From NCBI RefSeq assembly GCF_000165395.2, contig NC_067396.1:1054001-1118000 (forward strand): DNA of 64,000 bases. The letters run 5' to 3'. Position 1 is the first letter of the stretch. Every line of letters starts with the position of its first letter. Origin of the DNA: Babesia bovis T2Bo (lineage: Eukaryota > Apicomplexa > Aconoidasida > Piroplasmida > Babesiidae). Shown here piece by piece: positions 33,901 through 45,100 of this stretch. Made by a program: the position numbers and the translations under genes. Below the pieces are notes generated by a model, which searched no databases, was not told where the DNA came from, and was given only the letters and a program-made list of their open reading frames with translations.

Positions 33901-34684
33901 AGAACGATTGCAACAAATCCATACTGATTGGTCGTCTTATCAAGATGCCGTTGCTTTTTATCGTGAAGTATTTGAAAACTATGCATCATTATTATCCCAT
34001 GTCGGAGAATCCACAACATCTGATACTGTGGGTAATGCCCAAAACTCTGTAGTAATGAATGTTGTTGCTCCATCCAATCACATCGAACAAACAGATGATA
34101 ACAACCCGCCTGAAGTGTCCGATGCAATGAATCGCAATTGCTACGAAGCATTCACAGAAAATGAATTTGATCCCTCCGCAAATATTGTACCTCCCGAAGC
34201 GACCAACCTCGATATTGGCTCTAGAGAGAAGGGAGAAATGTTACTTGCGGAAACTCTTGAAGGAAAACCAAAACCTACTTTGTTTGATATGCGGTGCATA
34301 TGCAAGGACTGTCGTTCCCATGTCTTCGCAACTGTTGGTATGCCAGTGTTGGAAGCACTGGATTGTAATTCATCAGCGTGTTTTATCTCACAATTGAAGG
34401 GAGTTGTTCCTGAACGAGTAACGTTTGATTGCACTCCACAAGCCACCACTATGGTGCTTTGTACTCTGGTTTACGTTCACCTTCTTCGTGCTGTGGTGCA
34501 GCTCTCTAAGCGGCGGCGGTTTGATTTATTGCAAACATTTGTTCACTATTCAATGCGTGACGCTGCATCGTTCAAGACGTCGTTGTTTGGATGCTTGGAT
34601 TGGAGATTGCAAGCCAAGTTTTTCGAAGAAGCTCAAACGTACCTCTTGAAGGTCTACAACCTATTGAAGATTCCATCACTTTGA
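30944..34684 (+). CDS. REV1: REV1-type Y-family DNA polymerase (translesion deoxycytidyl transferase), 1246 aa
   Basis: The frame is open upstream into YKT6, but the first ATG gives the REV1-like start KFGGGGPFSEYMERRRRGVA. Residues 110-205 form a BRCT domain (FFIGCRFYIDGVVN to YAVVTPAYIFECHLQSKRLP). An acidic linker of 200 residues follows. The catalytic core begins near 430: HIDMDAFFVSVAIKGKQHL, SYGTGRNSASEIATCNYAAR, then SASCDELYLEY with the two catalytic acids of the SCDE motif, CPLSIGIGDNMMLAKLAS, the HhH thumb LPGVGDRTLDILKSCG and a little-finger domain. REV1 inserts dCMP opposite abasic or bulky lesions and scaffolds other polymerases. The last 110 residues are helical and could be the REV1 C-terminal polymerase-binding domain, but similarity is too weak to assert. 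Confidence 0.92.
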   Translation: MKAPVKFGGGGPFSEYMERRRRGVAAHYDRKYCDETTTEKNGDDPDYMNNKYGPEEYAGDMIDEKVSLELRDGSRLDTNDELNSCTMIPFIPNTENMCFNDESSTIEEKFFIGCRFYIDGVVNAYKPFLDREPCENAALHAHETLIKCIIKHGGHIEIGLSEYVTHYVVEHVALGCKKWWEMKQRGGKCAQYAVVTPAYIFECHLQSKRLPESMFIPSTLKMKPEYMTLTQNWKRERETEISKNPEKDMADNEGEFFASGCGIVDNAVVQDDELHGEAVSTEQCNKSDMIVKHEPGAVTICEKLNLDTTSQEGFEPFLELVLEKEDSIDSNRSRQGSVDDETCSDENKDEIVDTESICQPSHQQSEIGAIPAESNDNNSDANANEDVSNMVDEYYKRSRLHLLGMWKTRVEKEYNFEPFSTLQEGTLTKGKIFHIDMDAFFVSVAIKGKQHLKNMPLCISYGTGRNSASEIATCNYAARVYGVSKGMWVRDAVQLCPSLQFVKYDFDVINDTAMKILKIASEVTNKIYSASCDELYLEYSIESESNDIVEYISMAVNLAHKIETETECPLSIGIGDNMMLAKLASQRCKALKHGSEEVPTGYVLSGNVCAIQDVEAFIASVSLHELPGVGDRTLDILKSCGYVYCSDIHDKEELKELIGEKLGDTVYHFSRGKDFRNMNTAEARSRILKNKTITSAINYGVRITTTEQVHEYMRELVKQVWDRVEAALTHLKEESTDNNSLEVPVAQIMLKVRVRSPEASVEPAKYMGCGLCDEFTSSVSGDLMSQKSVFRSLLSCWQNLFAKKPFALEDLRGISLGIYRIKKGDCKERNTMDKFLVAATPSRLPDDIYPICRTMPLESATPRRNGNLPITPTVRNGKYQESILSFISTSPLRFTTPVKKKGHKKQRARQLTLYEVFSGSNRSSGKFESNAFMSSTTDNSEINYSKKVATYDVVSSNFDRSSFARLSVVPGISNIWLSDASNAILEERLQQIHTDWSSYQDAVAFYREVFENYASLLSHVGESTTSDTVGNAQNSVVMNVVAPSNHIEQTDDNNPPEVSDAMNRNCYEAFTENEFDPSANIVPPEATNLDIGSREKGEMLLAETLEGKPKPTLFDMRCICKDCRSHVFATVGMPVLEALDCNSSACFISQLKGVVPERVTFDCTPQATTMVLCTLVYVHLLRAVVQLSKRRRFDLLQTFVHYSMRDAASFKTSLFGCLDWRLQAKFFEEAQTYLLKVYNLLKIPSL

Positions 34685-36115
34685 AGTGTATATACATAAT
34701 CGACTTTGCGCTGATAATTGATAATCTTGATATTACATAGCCAAAGTGGCCGATTTATTCAATTAGACGCCCCTTTTGAGATGATATTATCTAATATCGT
34801 ATGATGAGAATGATCATTCATTTCATGGTGAAACAACTGATTACCCTGTCTTCTAACATGTGTATATCGATATAGTTGTATGCATTTTGTGGGAATTGTC
34901 GTATATACAGGTGTTGGTTTGAAATTGCATTTCCATGTGAGTATTACATAGCAGGTTGAAGTGCCTTCCCAAATCACTCACATCTATCGTCATCGAGAAA
35001 CTATTATGCTGTACAGTGAAAGCATAACACAGAATAAATTGATTTCAGTCGCTTATCGAGGCTCTTGAGTCTATGTGCTCATTGCAAATGTAGTGGTGCT
35101 GAACTCTTTATTCTTTGGGCAATTTCAAAAAATAGTACAAGACAATAAAACACTACGCGATTCATGATTGAATCATTAAACTATGGGTTGAGTAGTATGG
35201 GAACAGTTACTATGATTTGAAAGACGGTTTATCATACATATGGATAAAGGGGGTAACATGAACATGATCAGTAACTACATAAAAATCCCTGAATATCATG
35301 CCTCTTTCATGTAGCGTTGTATTACATGTATGAAGCAGATATATATTTAATGTTGTGATATATAAAATTGTTACTTTCACGAAAATGTATACAGTAAAAA
35401 AGATTGGGATGACAGATGTGAGATGATTGAATGGAAGAACAGTATACATATTAATTTTATGTAACCACCGGTAATGATTGAATTGACATGGACCATGTAT
35501 GTTATTGTCACACCACTATACATAATTACCTTAGGTATCTACTAAATGGTCATTCGGTTTTCACAACGCATATAGAAAGTCTTTTATTCAATCTCAGCCT
35601 AAAGTTTGTTATAATGGCAATACATATCTGTGATTTCAGCTCCTACGTACACAACGATAATATACGCAAGGTCCAACATATGTTCTAGAAAACTAACAAA
35701 TTATGGTGCATTAATTATTCGTAACACAGAGCCACCTTTTGGCACAGAGTTCTATTGTCACCTTAAATGCATAGCATCATACTTAAAGGTATTGAGTTCA
35801 ACATGTAATATTGACGGTTTATCTAATTGTCGAATGCATGTGGGAACACATCCTGTTATACTTAGCGTAAGGATTTAGCCAAGATTCTACGTTAAAACAA
35901 CATTGACTAAGCATTATATATAGTTATAATTACATTATTTGCCAATTTTTGATTCAAAGGAAAACTCGGTGGAATCCCCCATGGAAATTAGAGTACCATA
36001 AAATTTCTATGAAATGGCATCTGAAATGCTACTATCATATGCTCTCTAATATTATTACGATGGTGGATGAATTTATAAATCTGGGAAACCAGTAAAATGC
36101 CTTTCCACCACATGC
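34685..36115. other. Long convergent intergenic region, no gene recognised
   Basis: At 1.4 kb this is the longest gene-free stretch in the window although it lies between two stop codons, where other convergent gaps here are 8-700 bases. It is strongly AT-rich. Frames of 60-80 codons occur but lack any pattern. I found no tRNA boxes or snRNA motifs. A non-coding RNA or a recently lost gene cannot be excluded. Confidence 0.6.
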
Positions 36116-37333
36116 TCACTTCCACAATTTCGTGAAGCTTACATTCTTATCCGAGTCTTTCTTCATTACCTTGGCAACAGCCATTAAAAAGTCTTCTTGA
36201 GTAACGTGTACTCTGCGTTCACGAAGTGCGAACATCCCTGCTTCGGTACAGACAGCCTTAACCTCAGCACCACTCACATTTGTCATTTCACGTGCGATCA
36301 TTTCTAAGTCTATACCCCTTACGAGATTCATCTTTCTACTGTGGATGGCTAGAATTTGAGCTCTAGCTTCAGCATTAGGATTTGGAAATTCTATTTTCCG
36401 ATCGATCCTGCCTGGTCTAAGCAGAGCTTCGTCCAAGATGTCTATGCGATTAGTACACATAATAACTTTAATATTCTGATACGGTTCAAAACCATCGAGT
36501 TGGTTCAACAGCTCTAGCATAGTTCTCTGAACTTCCGAATCTCCATGACCACTATCAGTTCTCTGTGAACCTATAGAGTCTATTTCATCCATAAAGATGA
36601 TCGAAGGAGCATGTGCCCTTGCCATAACAAACAACTCCCTAACCATTCTACTACCTTCTCCGATGTATTTCTGTACCAGTTCTGAACCACTGACCCTAAT
36701 GAATGTGCAATCTGTATGGTGTGCAACAGCTCTAGCTAAAAGTGTTTTTCCTGTTCCAGGAGGACCGTAAAGCAGCACTCCTTTGGGCTGTGAAATACCA
36801 AGAGATTCAAATATTTCGGGGTGCTTAATAGGCAATTCTATAACTTCTTTTACCTCTTTCACTTGTTGCTCCAGTCCACCAACCATTTCATATGTGGAGT
36901 CGGGAACCTTTTCTACCTTCATAAGAGCAACCAAGGGATCAACTTTCGTGGGAAGGATCTTGTGAAGTTTGTAAGAGTCACTCATGAGAGCTACCCTCGT
37001 ACTAGGCGTACATTTAGAAATGTCTACATCCTTGCTGACATCCACGACATACTTCCCTTCAAGGCTAATTTTTACCAGCACTTTATCTTGGCACATTTGC
37101 TTAACCACTTCGCCGACGAAACTACCTGACTCCAGAAGCGCGTGGAGTTCGTCTTTAAGTGCCCTAACCTTTGCATTTAGTTCATTTCTTTGTGCTACAA
37201 GTCTACGTCTAGTTTGCTCCTTTTCATTTAGCAATGCCTCGTAATCAGCAATACGGTAGCGATAATAGGTAAGGAGTCCATTTACTGGTTCACTTCTTTG
37301 GATTGTCCCTGCTTTTGTCTCCGTTTCCATCAT
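36116..37333 (-). CDS. RPT6: 26S proteasome regulatory ATPase RPT6 (PSMC5)
   Basis: The protein has 405 aa (human PSMC5 has 406), is intronless, and is conserved throughout. An N-terminal coiled coil ([20 protein letters not shown]) leads to the OB domain ([20 protein letters not shown]) and the AAA domain: [20 protein letters not shown], Walker [20 protein letters not shown], pore loop KYIGEG, Walker [15 protein letters not shown], sensor [20 protein letters not shown]. The end SFTKLWK matches the KKLWK terminus characteristic of RPT6. It is one of six ATPases in the proteasome base ring that unfold ubiquitinated substrates. The start ATG-ATG is right upstream of the coiled coil. Confidence 0.96.
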   Translation of the reverse strand: MMETETKAGTIQRSEPVNGLLTYYRYRIADYEALLNEKEQTRRRLVAQRNELNAKVRALKDELHALLESGSFVGEVVKQMCQDKVLVKISLEGKYVVDVSKDVDISKCTPSTRVALMSDSYKLHKILPTKVDPLVALMKVEKVPDSTYEMVGGLEQQVKEVKEVIELPIKHPEIFESLGISQPKGVLLYGPPGTGKTLLARAVAHHTDCTFIRVSGSELVQKYIGEGSRMVRELFVMARAHAPSIIFMDEIDSIGSQRTDSGHGDSEVQRTMLELLNQLDGFEPYQNIKVIMCTNRIDILDEALLRPGRIDRKIEFPNPNAEARAQILAIHSRKMNLVRGIDLEMIAREMTNVSGAEVKAVCTEAGMFALRERRVHVTQEDFLMAVAKVMKKDSDKNVSFTKLWK

Positions 37334-37846
37334 CTTCGTTAATTGACACCCATGTACAAAAACAATATCCGATAATTAACAAGTTAGTTATAATCTTTGA
37401 TGAAGGACGTTTCAGTTACCTGGGTGTAAATAGTGCGTTTGCCTTTCGGTGGACAACTACAATATTTCCGATCCCAAATATTGCTGCAGCGCTGAATAAC
37501 TATTATAAACTAGAAATTATTACATATGTGAGCTGGCGTTAAGTATTTAAAAATGTGTATCTATCACGGTGGTAATACAACAGCAGTCCTTGAACCATGG
37601 GTTAGAGCTTGCCCATTGATGAGAACAGTGATATTATAGTTGGTGTAGACCTTGAAGCAAAATGTTATTTTTAGAAAATGAATATGTTTATACGGTGAAT
37701 CTTGAGTTTGATATAGACCAGAAGGCTGCATCATTCCCCATTCAGATGTGGGCGTTACTATAAACAACTAAATCTTACACACATTAAATTAGATTTTCAT
37801 GACAGGATTTAGAAATGACATATATGTGCCAATGGTATCTGATTTG
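37334..37846 (-). other. Intergenic region upstream of RPT6
   Basis: Tandem intergenic stretch on the minus strand that should contain the RPT6 promoter and the 3' end of the next gene. Nothing else is recognised. Confidence 0.5.
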
Positions 37847-39429
37847 TCATTCAATTGGGTGATTATCTACGTAATTTTGCTTCACATAACCTCTCAAGTC
37901 TAAAACGCTTGTTACATAAGGAGGCATGGTTACTTCGGTTATAAACGTACATTTAGCATCGTCACATATGATGTCTATCAGGTGTGTGTTAACTTCTTCA
38001 TAGATATCTCTGACAATATCTCCATTTGACCCACTTGTTTTGATGGAAGACAACGACATCAAAAGTTGCGGATCATCGGGGTTAACTATACTCCTGTATA
38101 CATGATTCACTAGTTCTGGGTACCTTTTACCGTTGGCTAAGTGCCAAAAAGCCTGAATTGCAATACATATCTTTGTGCGTTCCTTTATAGATATACATGG
38201 AAGAGATATGGGTTGTGCGATATATAGCAATATGGTGACAATTAAGCGATCCATACCAATATCATGAATGTAGTCGCCATATTTGGTCCTCCATATGGAC
38301 AACGCCATAAGTACAGTTGTAGAGTTGGGCAAGACCCTCTTGTCATGTAACAAAGCACCAGTATCTAGATATCGGTATATCCTATTTAGCTGAGTCACTA
38401 TCCGTTGCAAATATGTTAGATCTTCAACGTTCGCCGAATCACTCCTCGACATTGACCTGATGAACATGGCTATGTCATTAAGCATAGGTGGAGAATCTGG
38501 TTGGTACTTCCATTTGTCATCACCCTTCACCCTATATTTTGCGTTTGACGCCATACGAGAGCCTATACTACTAATAGTTTTTTTAACACTACTTATGTCA
38601 TAATCGTTCGATTCCAATAGCTCTGCAAACCTTTTCAACGCAAGATTCGTTAGGGCCTCATTCCTACGCCTGTACGCGCTTAATGCATCAAATGCCAACG
38701 AAATCTGAGCTGAAATTAGTTGATAAATTGAAAACATACATCAAATGTACTCATTGAATTCATCCTATCAAACAATTGCGATTCCACATATGATGGGCTT
38801 ACTCTATGGATATTTCCAGTTTTGGCTAAGGAACTTAAAAACAGGGCAAAGTCCGAATTGTTCAAATCTGGAATCATCCATGCCACTATATTATCATGGC
38901 ACATTAGCTTTAGGATTCTATACGACTCCTCAGTCCTCTGGGAAGCACATATACTTGCCAATGTGGCAAATTCTCTAGAAGACAATCCCTTTAATTTCAA
39001 TTGCTCATTTTCAAATGCGTCCTTGAGTATCCTGTATGATATATCATAAACATTAGATTCAATAACTTACACCATAGGCGTTGTAAGTCGTAATCCATAA
39101 GCCTGTGCTCTTTGAATTGCCGCTATCCATCGGCCATGATTCTTCAATATGCCATTCTTGAGTCGTTCCGGACTTAATTGATCGATATATTTGACTATGG
39201 AAGTAGCTTCATCAATAAAATCTTTAGAAGTGCTACATTTTTGCGATGCTTTAGGTAACAGTGAAAGTACTCTTTCAGGAATGATTGCAATGTCTTCATT
39301 GTGTAGAATTTCGAATATATTAGCTTTGGTGTGTAAGATTCGCTTACTACATACTCTCTTTATACCTATGTGCATAGCTTTTAATGTATCATATGCATTC
39401 TTGGCGGCAGTACACACATTAACTTCCAC
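37847..39429 (-). CDS. Helical-repeat protein, probable organelle RNA-binding type, at least 502 aa, 5' end uncertain
   Basis: Exons 39429-39071, 39031-38740 and 38704-37847 are joined by 39- and 35-nt introns (for the second, the downstream of two nearby AG acceptors keeps the frame). The most upstream codon in frame is GTG right after a TTATTAG acceptor, so a further 5' exon is likely; otherwise translation would start at the internal Met of MHIGIKRVCSK. Helical repeats of the type LSSREFATLASICASQRTEE and NSDFALFLSSLAKTGNIH, then ISLAFDALSAYRRRNEALTN, resemble FASTK/heptatricopeptide-type proteins of apicomplexan organelles. No catalytic motif is seen. Its head lies only 66 bases from TAN1 on the other strand. 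Confidence 0.7.
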
Positions 39430-39495
39430 CTAATAACAAGGTGATGTAATGGATAACATTCCCAATTTCATTGGATAAAATATTATATATTGTTT

Positions 39496-40426
39496 ATGGG
39501 TGAAAAACGTCAACATTCAGGAGGAGGTAGCCGCCGTCCTCCATGGAAGGTTGGTCAATTGATGGTACAATTCATCTTCGGCAGCGCGGGAAGCAGGACA
39601 ATGGTAGGCTGCAGCCGGGATCACGCGGGCTTTTTATCACACACACTCAAGCTAAGAAGCATAAGGAGGCTATGCAAGAATGTTTGACCATATTGCGTGA
39701 GGTAGGTGTGTACAAACTTCATATATAATTTCCAGCACTGTGAATATATCAATCCAGAATTTGGAAGCAATAAATTATCGAATACTGACCTATGCCAGGC
39801 TGCAAATGTTGAGGAAGCAATAAGAGCTGAATTGGAGGACAACAAATTGTTTTTTGATCGTTTTGTTCCAGGTCCGTGTATCTCTAAGAATGTGAATATC
39901 GTATATTTTAAGAATGAGGATGACGTTCCTTCTACATATGTCAGGGAAATATTCCATGCTATATTAAAGGATAATCGTTACAGTGCACGTTTTTTGTGCC
40001 GTATGATTCCCTACGATTTGGTATGCAAGGCTGAAGGCGATCCTTTCACTGAGGCTATGACCAAGCTAATAGCGGCTGAATTTCCACACTCGCAAGCCAA
40101 TGATAAATTTGATAGATGTGAGTCATAAAATTTGGATATTAAATCGTTAATCAGGTGAGCCAGGGGACACCTTTACATGGTGTCTAAGTTACAGCTCTCG
40201 CAATTCAAACGCGCTTCCTCGGGAAGACGTACTCGATCTTGCTGTTCAATTAGTTGGAAAAAATTACAGTGTCGATCTTCATTCACCGGATAAGTTAGTA
40301 GTGGTTGAAGTCGTGAAGGTTTGTTTAGCTTGTCTACACCATATCGTTGCTAGGGGTTATGCGGTTTATCGGTTATATCGGACTATAAGGCAATTTCACA
40401 TTACAAACTCAATATATCTCGTATAA
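39496..40426 (+). CDS. TAN1: TAN1/THUMPD1-type tRNA acetylation adaptor, four exons, 274 aa
   Basis: Exons 39496-39549, 39585-39701, 39736-40117 and 40155-40426 are joined by introns of 35 (GTTGGT donor), 34 and 37 nt. The N-terminal block LQPGSRGLFITHTQAKKHKE matches the THUMPD1 opening (EPGxxGxLITC). The THUMP domain shows RFLCRMIPYDLVCKA, FTWCLSYSSRNSNALPREDV and VDLHSPDKLVVVEVVKVCLA, as in the FxIxYKxRNN...VDLxxPxxTVVVEIIKxxC pattern. TAN1 delivers tRNA-Ser and tRNA-Leu to the NAT10/KRE33 acetyltransferase for ac4C at position 12. Length fits yeast TAN1 (289 aa). The PP2C gene starts 66 bases downstream on the same strand. Confidence 0.9.
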
Positions 40427-40491
40427 TTTAGCAGAATTTATATTCACAAATAAAGCATTTTAGAATCATTTGGATGCGCGCGCTTGTCTAA

Positions 40492-42095
40492 ATGACAGAA
40501 GATTCTACTGGTGAAGAGGTGTGTTGGTCATATTTACTAGTATATATCTGACAGGGAGTTATCGATCTCGTCGTTCCATCAGATGGTATTTGGGTTGAGC
40601 ACGATGACGCTTCAGAAGGCGGTTGGTACACCCACGAAGACTTAGAATGGATGTATAATTCCCGTGATCGCATATACTTTCATATTGTATCAAATATCGT
40701 AGTATCTGCTGGAGATAGTTTTCCAAAAAATCTGGTTCCCAGCAAAAATGAAGTTAAGACATCTGATGATAATGCTGAATCTCCAGATCATGAAGGTTCA
40801 GAGTCGTCTTCTGCCGAACTCCTAGAAAAGAACGGTTCTCCACAAGGTAGTGATGATTCAGATGACAAAGATTTATCAATTGATTTCGAAAAGGATCTCT
40901 TGGCTGCCACAGCTTCTCGAAAAGTGGGTTGTAGAGTGCCTTTTTATAATATATCCAGGGCAACTCGGACCACAAGAGTAATTGCGAAGATTTTTATGTC
41001 ACTTTAGAGTGTATGTCAATTCATGTAGTTAGTCGAACGGAAGCGCTTTGTTACTACACCGGCGTCTTTGATGGCCATTGTGGATATAAGTGAGTTGGTT
41101 TCTAGGTATATCACACATTGCAGGTGTGCGGAGTACCTAACTAAGCACTTGAAGAACAACATATTGAGTGTTTATCGTCAGTCAGTTCGATCAATAGACC
41201 AGAACAAGCGGCCGAAAGATTTATTCCCGATTGAATCCTTGGAAGTTCGAGCGTTGATGCAGGGCTGTTCTAAGGGCTTCGAGATGACGGACAAAAATTT
41301 TTGTAACATAGCGGGCAATTACAACTTACTGGATGGTTCGACTGCAACTGTATGTCTAATCTATGGACCTGATTCTGATGGATGTTTAAAGTTGATAACG
41401 TCTCATGTCGGTGATTCCCGTGCTCTATTATGTAGCATGGCTGAAAGTGATGACTGTTTCGCTCAAGCTATGACTACTGACCACAAGCCAAATAACGTCA
41501 AGGAGAGGCAGTACATAGAAAAGAATGGCGGTACTGTGGAATTTGCTCAAGGAGCTTGGAGATGTTTGAATAAGGCTCGGAACGGACAACCTATGTCAGG
41601 TTTGGCTACATCCAGGGCCATGGGAGACTACCCAATGAAATTTCCCGATCGCATAGTATCATCTGAGCCAGATGTCTCTGTTTACACAATTAACTTCGAT
41701 AGTGATCTTTTCCTCGTACTTGTCACTGATGGCATCACTGATGTGCTGACAAATAAGGTAGGAATCTTGCGGTAGTGATTCATTTGTGTTCAGGAGATAG
41801 TTGACATCGTTTGCGAGGCAATTGACGAGGAATGCACTGCTGACGCAGCTGCTGAACGTGTTATCGTTACAGCTGAACAGTGTGGATCCGTTGACGACAA
41901 GACTTGCACAGTCATATACTTCGGTTGGCACAAGGACTTGTTTGATAAGTGCGTTCGCAATAAGGAGGCTGACGCGCGCCACGAGGTACGTTAGGCGTTA
42001 TAATAGATAGTTATACCACTTAGGCCCTCACTGCACTAGCGGTGGACAAAACGAAGGATGCTGTTGATAAGGAAGACGACATGTTTACCAACTGA
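40492..42095 (+). CDS. PP2C-type (PPM) Ser/Thr protein phosphatase, six exons, 474 aa
   Basis: Exons 40492-40518, 40555-40923, 40959-41089, 41124-41757, 41794-41985 and 42024-42095 are joined by introns of 34-38 nt. The PP2C core begins near residue 130: SNCEDFYV (metal-binding Glu-Asp motif), TGVFDGHCGYKCAEYL (DGHxG metal motif), SHVGDSRALL, TTDHKPNN, LATSRAMGDYPMK, LVTDGITDVLT and CGSVDDKTCTVIYFGW with the last metal Asp. The C-terminus is acidic. The 130-residue N-terminal extension holds an aromatic-rich segment (GIWVEHDDASEGGWYTHEDL then EWMYNSRDRIYFH) reminiscent of an OCRE repeat, then an acidic Ser-rich linker. PP2Cs dephosphorylate pSer/pThr with Mn2+ or Mg2+. The substrate is unknown. 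Confidence 0.9.
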
Positions 42096-42171
42096 GGTGT
42101 GTGCTACAGTCGCATAACCATGGGGACCACAATCCCCTATAACAACACTTTTAATTTATTATAAACAATAC

Positions 42172-45100
42172 ATGGTGGCTTCTGAGAAGTCTTCTACGGC
42201 TGGAGCCCGCGAAAACAAGCGGCCGGCCGAGGAAGGTGAAGTCAAAGGTCGTGGTGTGCGCTCTCGTAACGTTGCATCAAAGAAGTCAAAGAATGCAGCT
42301 TCATCAAATAAGAATGAAACCTCAACCAGAAGCAAAAATGCGGGATCAAAATCCAGCAGCGCGGTTTCTTCTTCAAGTTCCGAGAATGGAACTTATCATA
42401 TTGATCCAAAGATAGATGCATTATTGCCACCAGATTTAAACGATCGGCCTACTACACATATCTATGATTTCATACGTAAGGTTGGTATGGGCGAAATTGC
42501 GCCTGGTATTGCAGCCGCAGCGTTGCGTCACAGGTTTTCAGACAAGGAGCCTGGCTCACCGTTGTCATTTCTGTTGCTTGACTGTATTGGTTATTTGCTC
42601 GATACAGTTACTTATCGCGAAAACATGGAGGCTTTTATTGCTTGTTTAGAGCAACATGGTCTCGTTACATCGAGGGAAGTAGTTGCCTCCATTGATGCCA
42701 ACAAACTAGACAGCTGCGGCTATTCATCGGGATTAACAACAGTGGCCATCAGAGAGCGTACCAGAAATCAGTTCGTACTGAAATCATATGGTTTATGGCG
42801 TGAGTGCACAGTGGGTTTTGACCTTTTGCAAAGGGTTCTCTATCATCATGATTGGGACATCAATAATAGTGATGACATATCACGTTTACAGCTGTCAGTG
42901 AAGCATATAGCTGGTGACTTTTCTCTTTGTCCAACTAGAGTGTTATATGAGTTAATAGCGTGGTGTTCTTGGTTTGACGGTGATGCTACGTTAATCTTGC
43001 TACGCCAGTACCCAAACGACCGTGTTGATGAGATAGTGCGTCTTATGCTTTCACAAAAGCGTACTATTAAGCAGGAATATCAAACGGTGAAGAAGCAATT
43101 CTGGCGGCTGCCTAGCACAATAGGACCACATTTTAATAAACTTTGTGCCAGACTGCTATACGAAGGCATTTTGGTCTTGTCTACTTTATATGGATATCTT
43201 GAGCCAGCTGATTCAGAGTTGTCATATTTGTACAATCATTTTGCTGAACTCTCTAAAAAGAAGCCGTTAAAGACATCCCGGACGGGGATACCTGCAACAC
43301 ATCTTCTTCCCTTGGCTAACTGCAGTCCCGGTGACAGTGCTTTGCGGAGCATGATTACAGTTGCACGTAAACAAAACCTAAGGATGTGTGGTTTGTTGGA
43401 CACCACTACGATTACCAATGCAAGGGATATGATCAATGGTCGGCACGCCAAGTTGTTGGAAGAATATCGCATAAAGAATGGTCTTAATATATCGCAGGAA
43501 GATTTTGGTAAGACCAAGCAGGAATTAACGATTGCAGGGAGTGAAGACTCTAAACAACCAAGTTCAGATGTGCCTTCCCAGGATAGCACTACGCCGGATG
43601 ACACAGAAAACCGTTTCCATAATCCCATTGATTTAGTTAAATATCACCTTTTGGATAGTGACGTTTTTTCGTACGTAAGGGACCATATATTTGCGCTGGA
43701 GTGTGATAAACTTTCGCTATTGTCCCATTTGATTGAATTATGTCCAGATATGAATAGTTCACGGTGGGATATGTGCAAGCAGTTAATGGGCCATATTCAA
43801 TGGACAGTTAAGTTCCCAATTGCTTTACATGGCGGCGTTTGCATTGCTGTATGTGGCTTGATTCAACGTATAATTGCCAAAGCCACGGTATCTCAAGACT
43901 GGTCTGTTTGTTTAGACAATGTGGAATCACTGCTGAGGGTAATTGGACCTAGCGTCTACATAGACCTTATATGTTTGTCTTCAGTGCTTAAAATGTTATC
44001 ACACTGTGTCAATACCAGTTGCGATAGAGTTTGTAGGATCATTTGGATGTACATTTTACCTGCCATGGCTCTTGTAGTTGAGAGTAATTGCCAAGTTGCC
44101 GACCGTCTTTGGAAAATTTTAAGTCAGCTTCCTGCTTCAAAGCGCTATGGCATATACCAAAGATATATGTCTAACATTTTAGAAGGTACGTCACAGGTTG
44201 AAGATTCCTGGGTACCGCTTGTACGTGCTGCGCACAATGCCGCGCTGGCAAAAATCAGATCGTTGTTTAAGCGTGTCACTTCGAATATGATGAAATCAAT
44301 CAAGACTGCTTCAGTGCGCGGCAACGTATCTGTTATCAGCGGGATAGCTGCGGTTGACCCCTTCGCAGTTGCTCATACCATTATAACGCAGTGTGAAATG
44401 TTTGAAAATCTTGTAGCCCCTCTTTCTGAAATAGGCAAATATTTTGGCGGTTTGGGTTGCGATGTGTTATTTTTCATGTTATGTAGTAATCAAAATCAGG
44501 TTTGTTTTGGCAAATCTGCTGAAGTAGATGACCTCGGTCGGAGTAAAAAGCTTTTGGTGAATGCTCAACTCGCCGCTCGTTTTTTCAGGCGTCATGTGGA
44601 TATAGACATATGCCCTTTATTAGTGGGTGCTTTAACAGTATTTTTACGCAGTATGGGAATACACGATCTCGTACTAGTACCCTGCGGTAACAATGAAGCC
44701 AATGCAACCACTTGGGAAAAGCATTCCATAAATTTAAATTGCTTGAAGGACAAATACAGCTGTTCATATCCAGACGAACTATCTAAGGGTTGGTTGGCTC
44801 TAGAGTACACCACTAAACTTCTGGAGACCGCCGGAGGCATTCCTCAGCTGGTAGAGGCACATGCCTTAACTACGGACCAACTTAAAGCCCAGGGTGGTGG
44901 CGTATTGCTGAGAAGTGAGGTAATGATGCAAGACGCTGAAGACGAGATTTGTGGTCTGAGTTCACGTGAAGCATTGGGTCGAGTGTTGCTACGGCCTTTA
45001 TTTTGCTATTCGCTACTGTTCCTTTGTGGCAAGATGAGACAGGAAGTACTGTATGACTCAGAGTTCCGTGCGGGTATATCCACTCTTTGCGGTACTGTTG

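Noticed and set aside
35210..35878. Several 66-82-codon frames in the 1.4-kb gap
   Set aside because: Their composition follows the AT-rich background and no domain or signal is visible.
41011..41030. A further 20-nt intron (GTGTATG...GTAG) within the PP2C third exon
   Set aside because: The frame reads through without a stop, the size is outside the observed intron range, and the motif spacing is acceptable without it.
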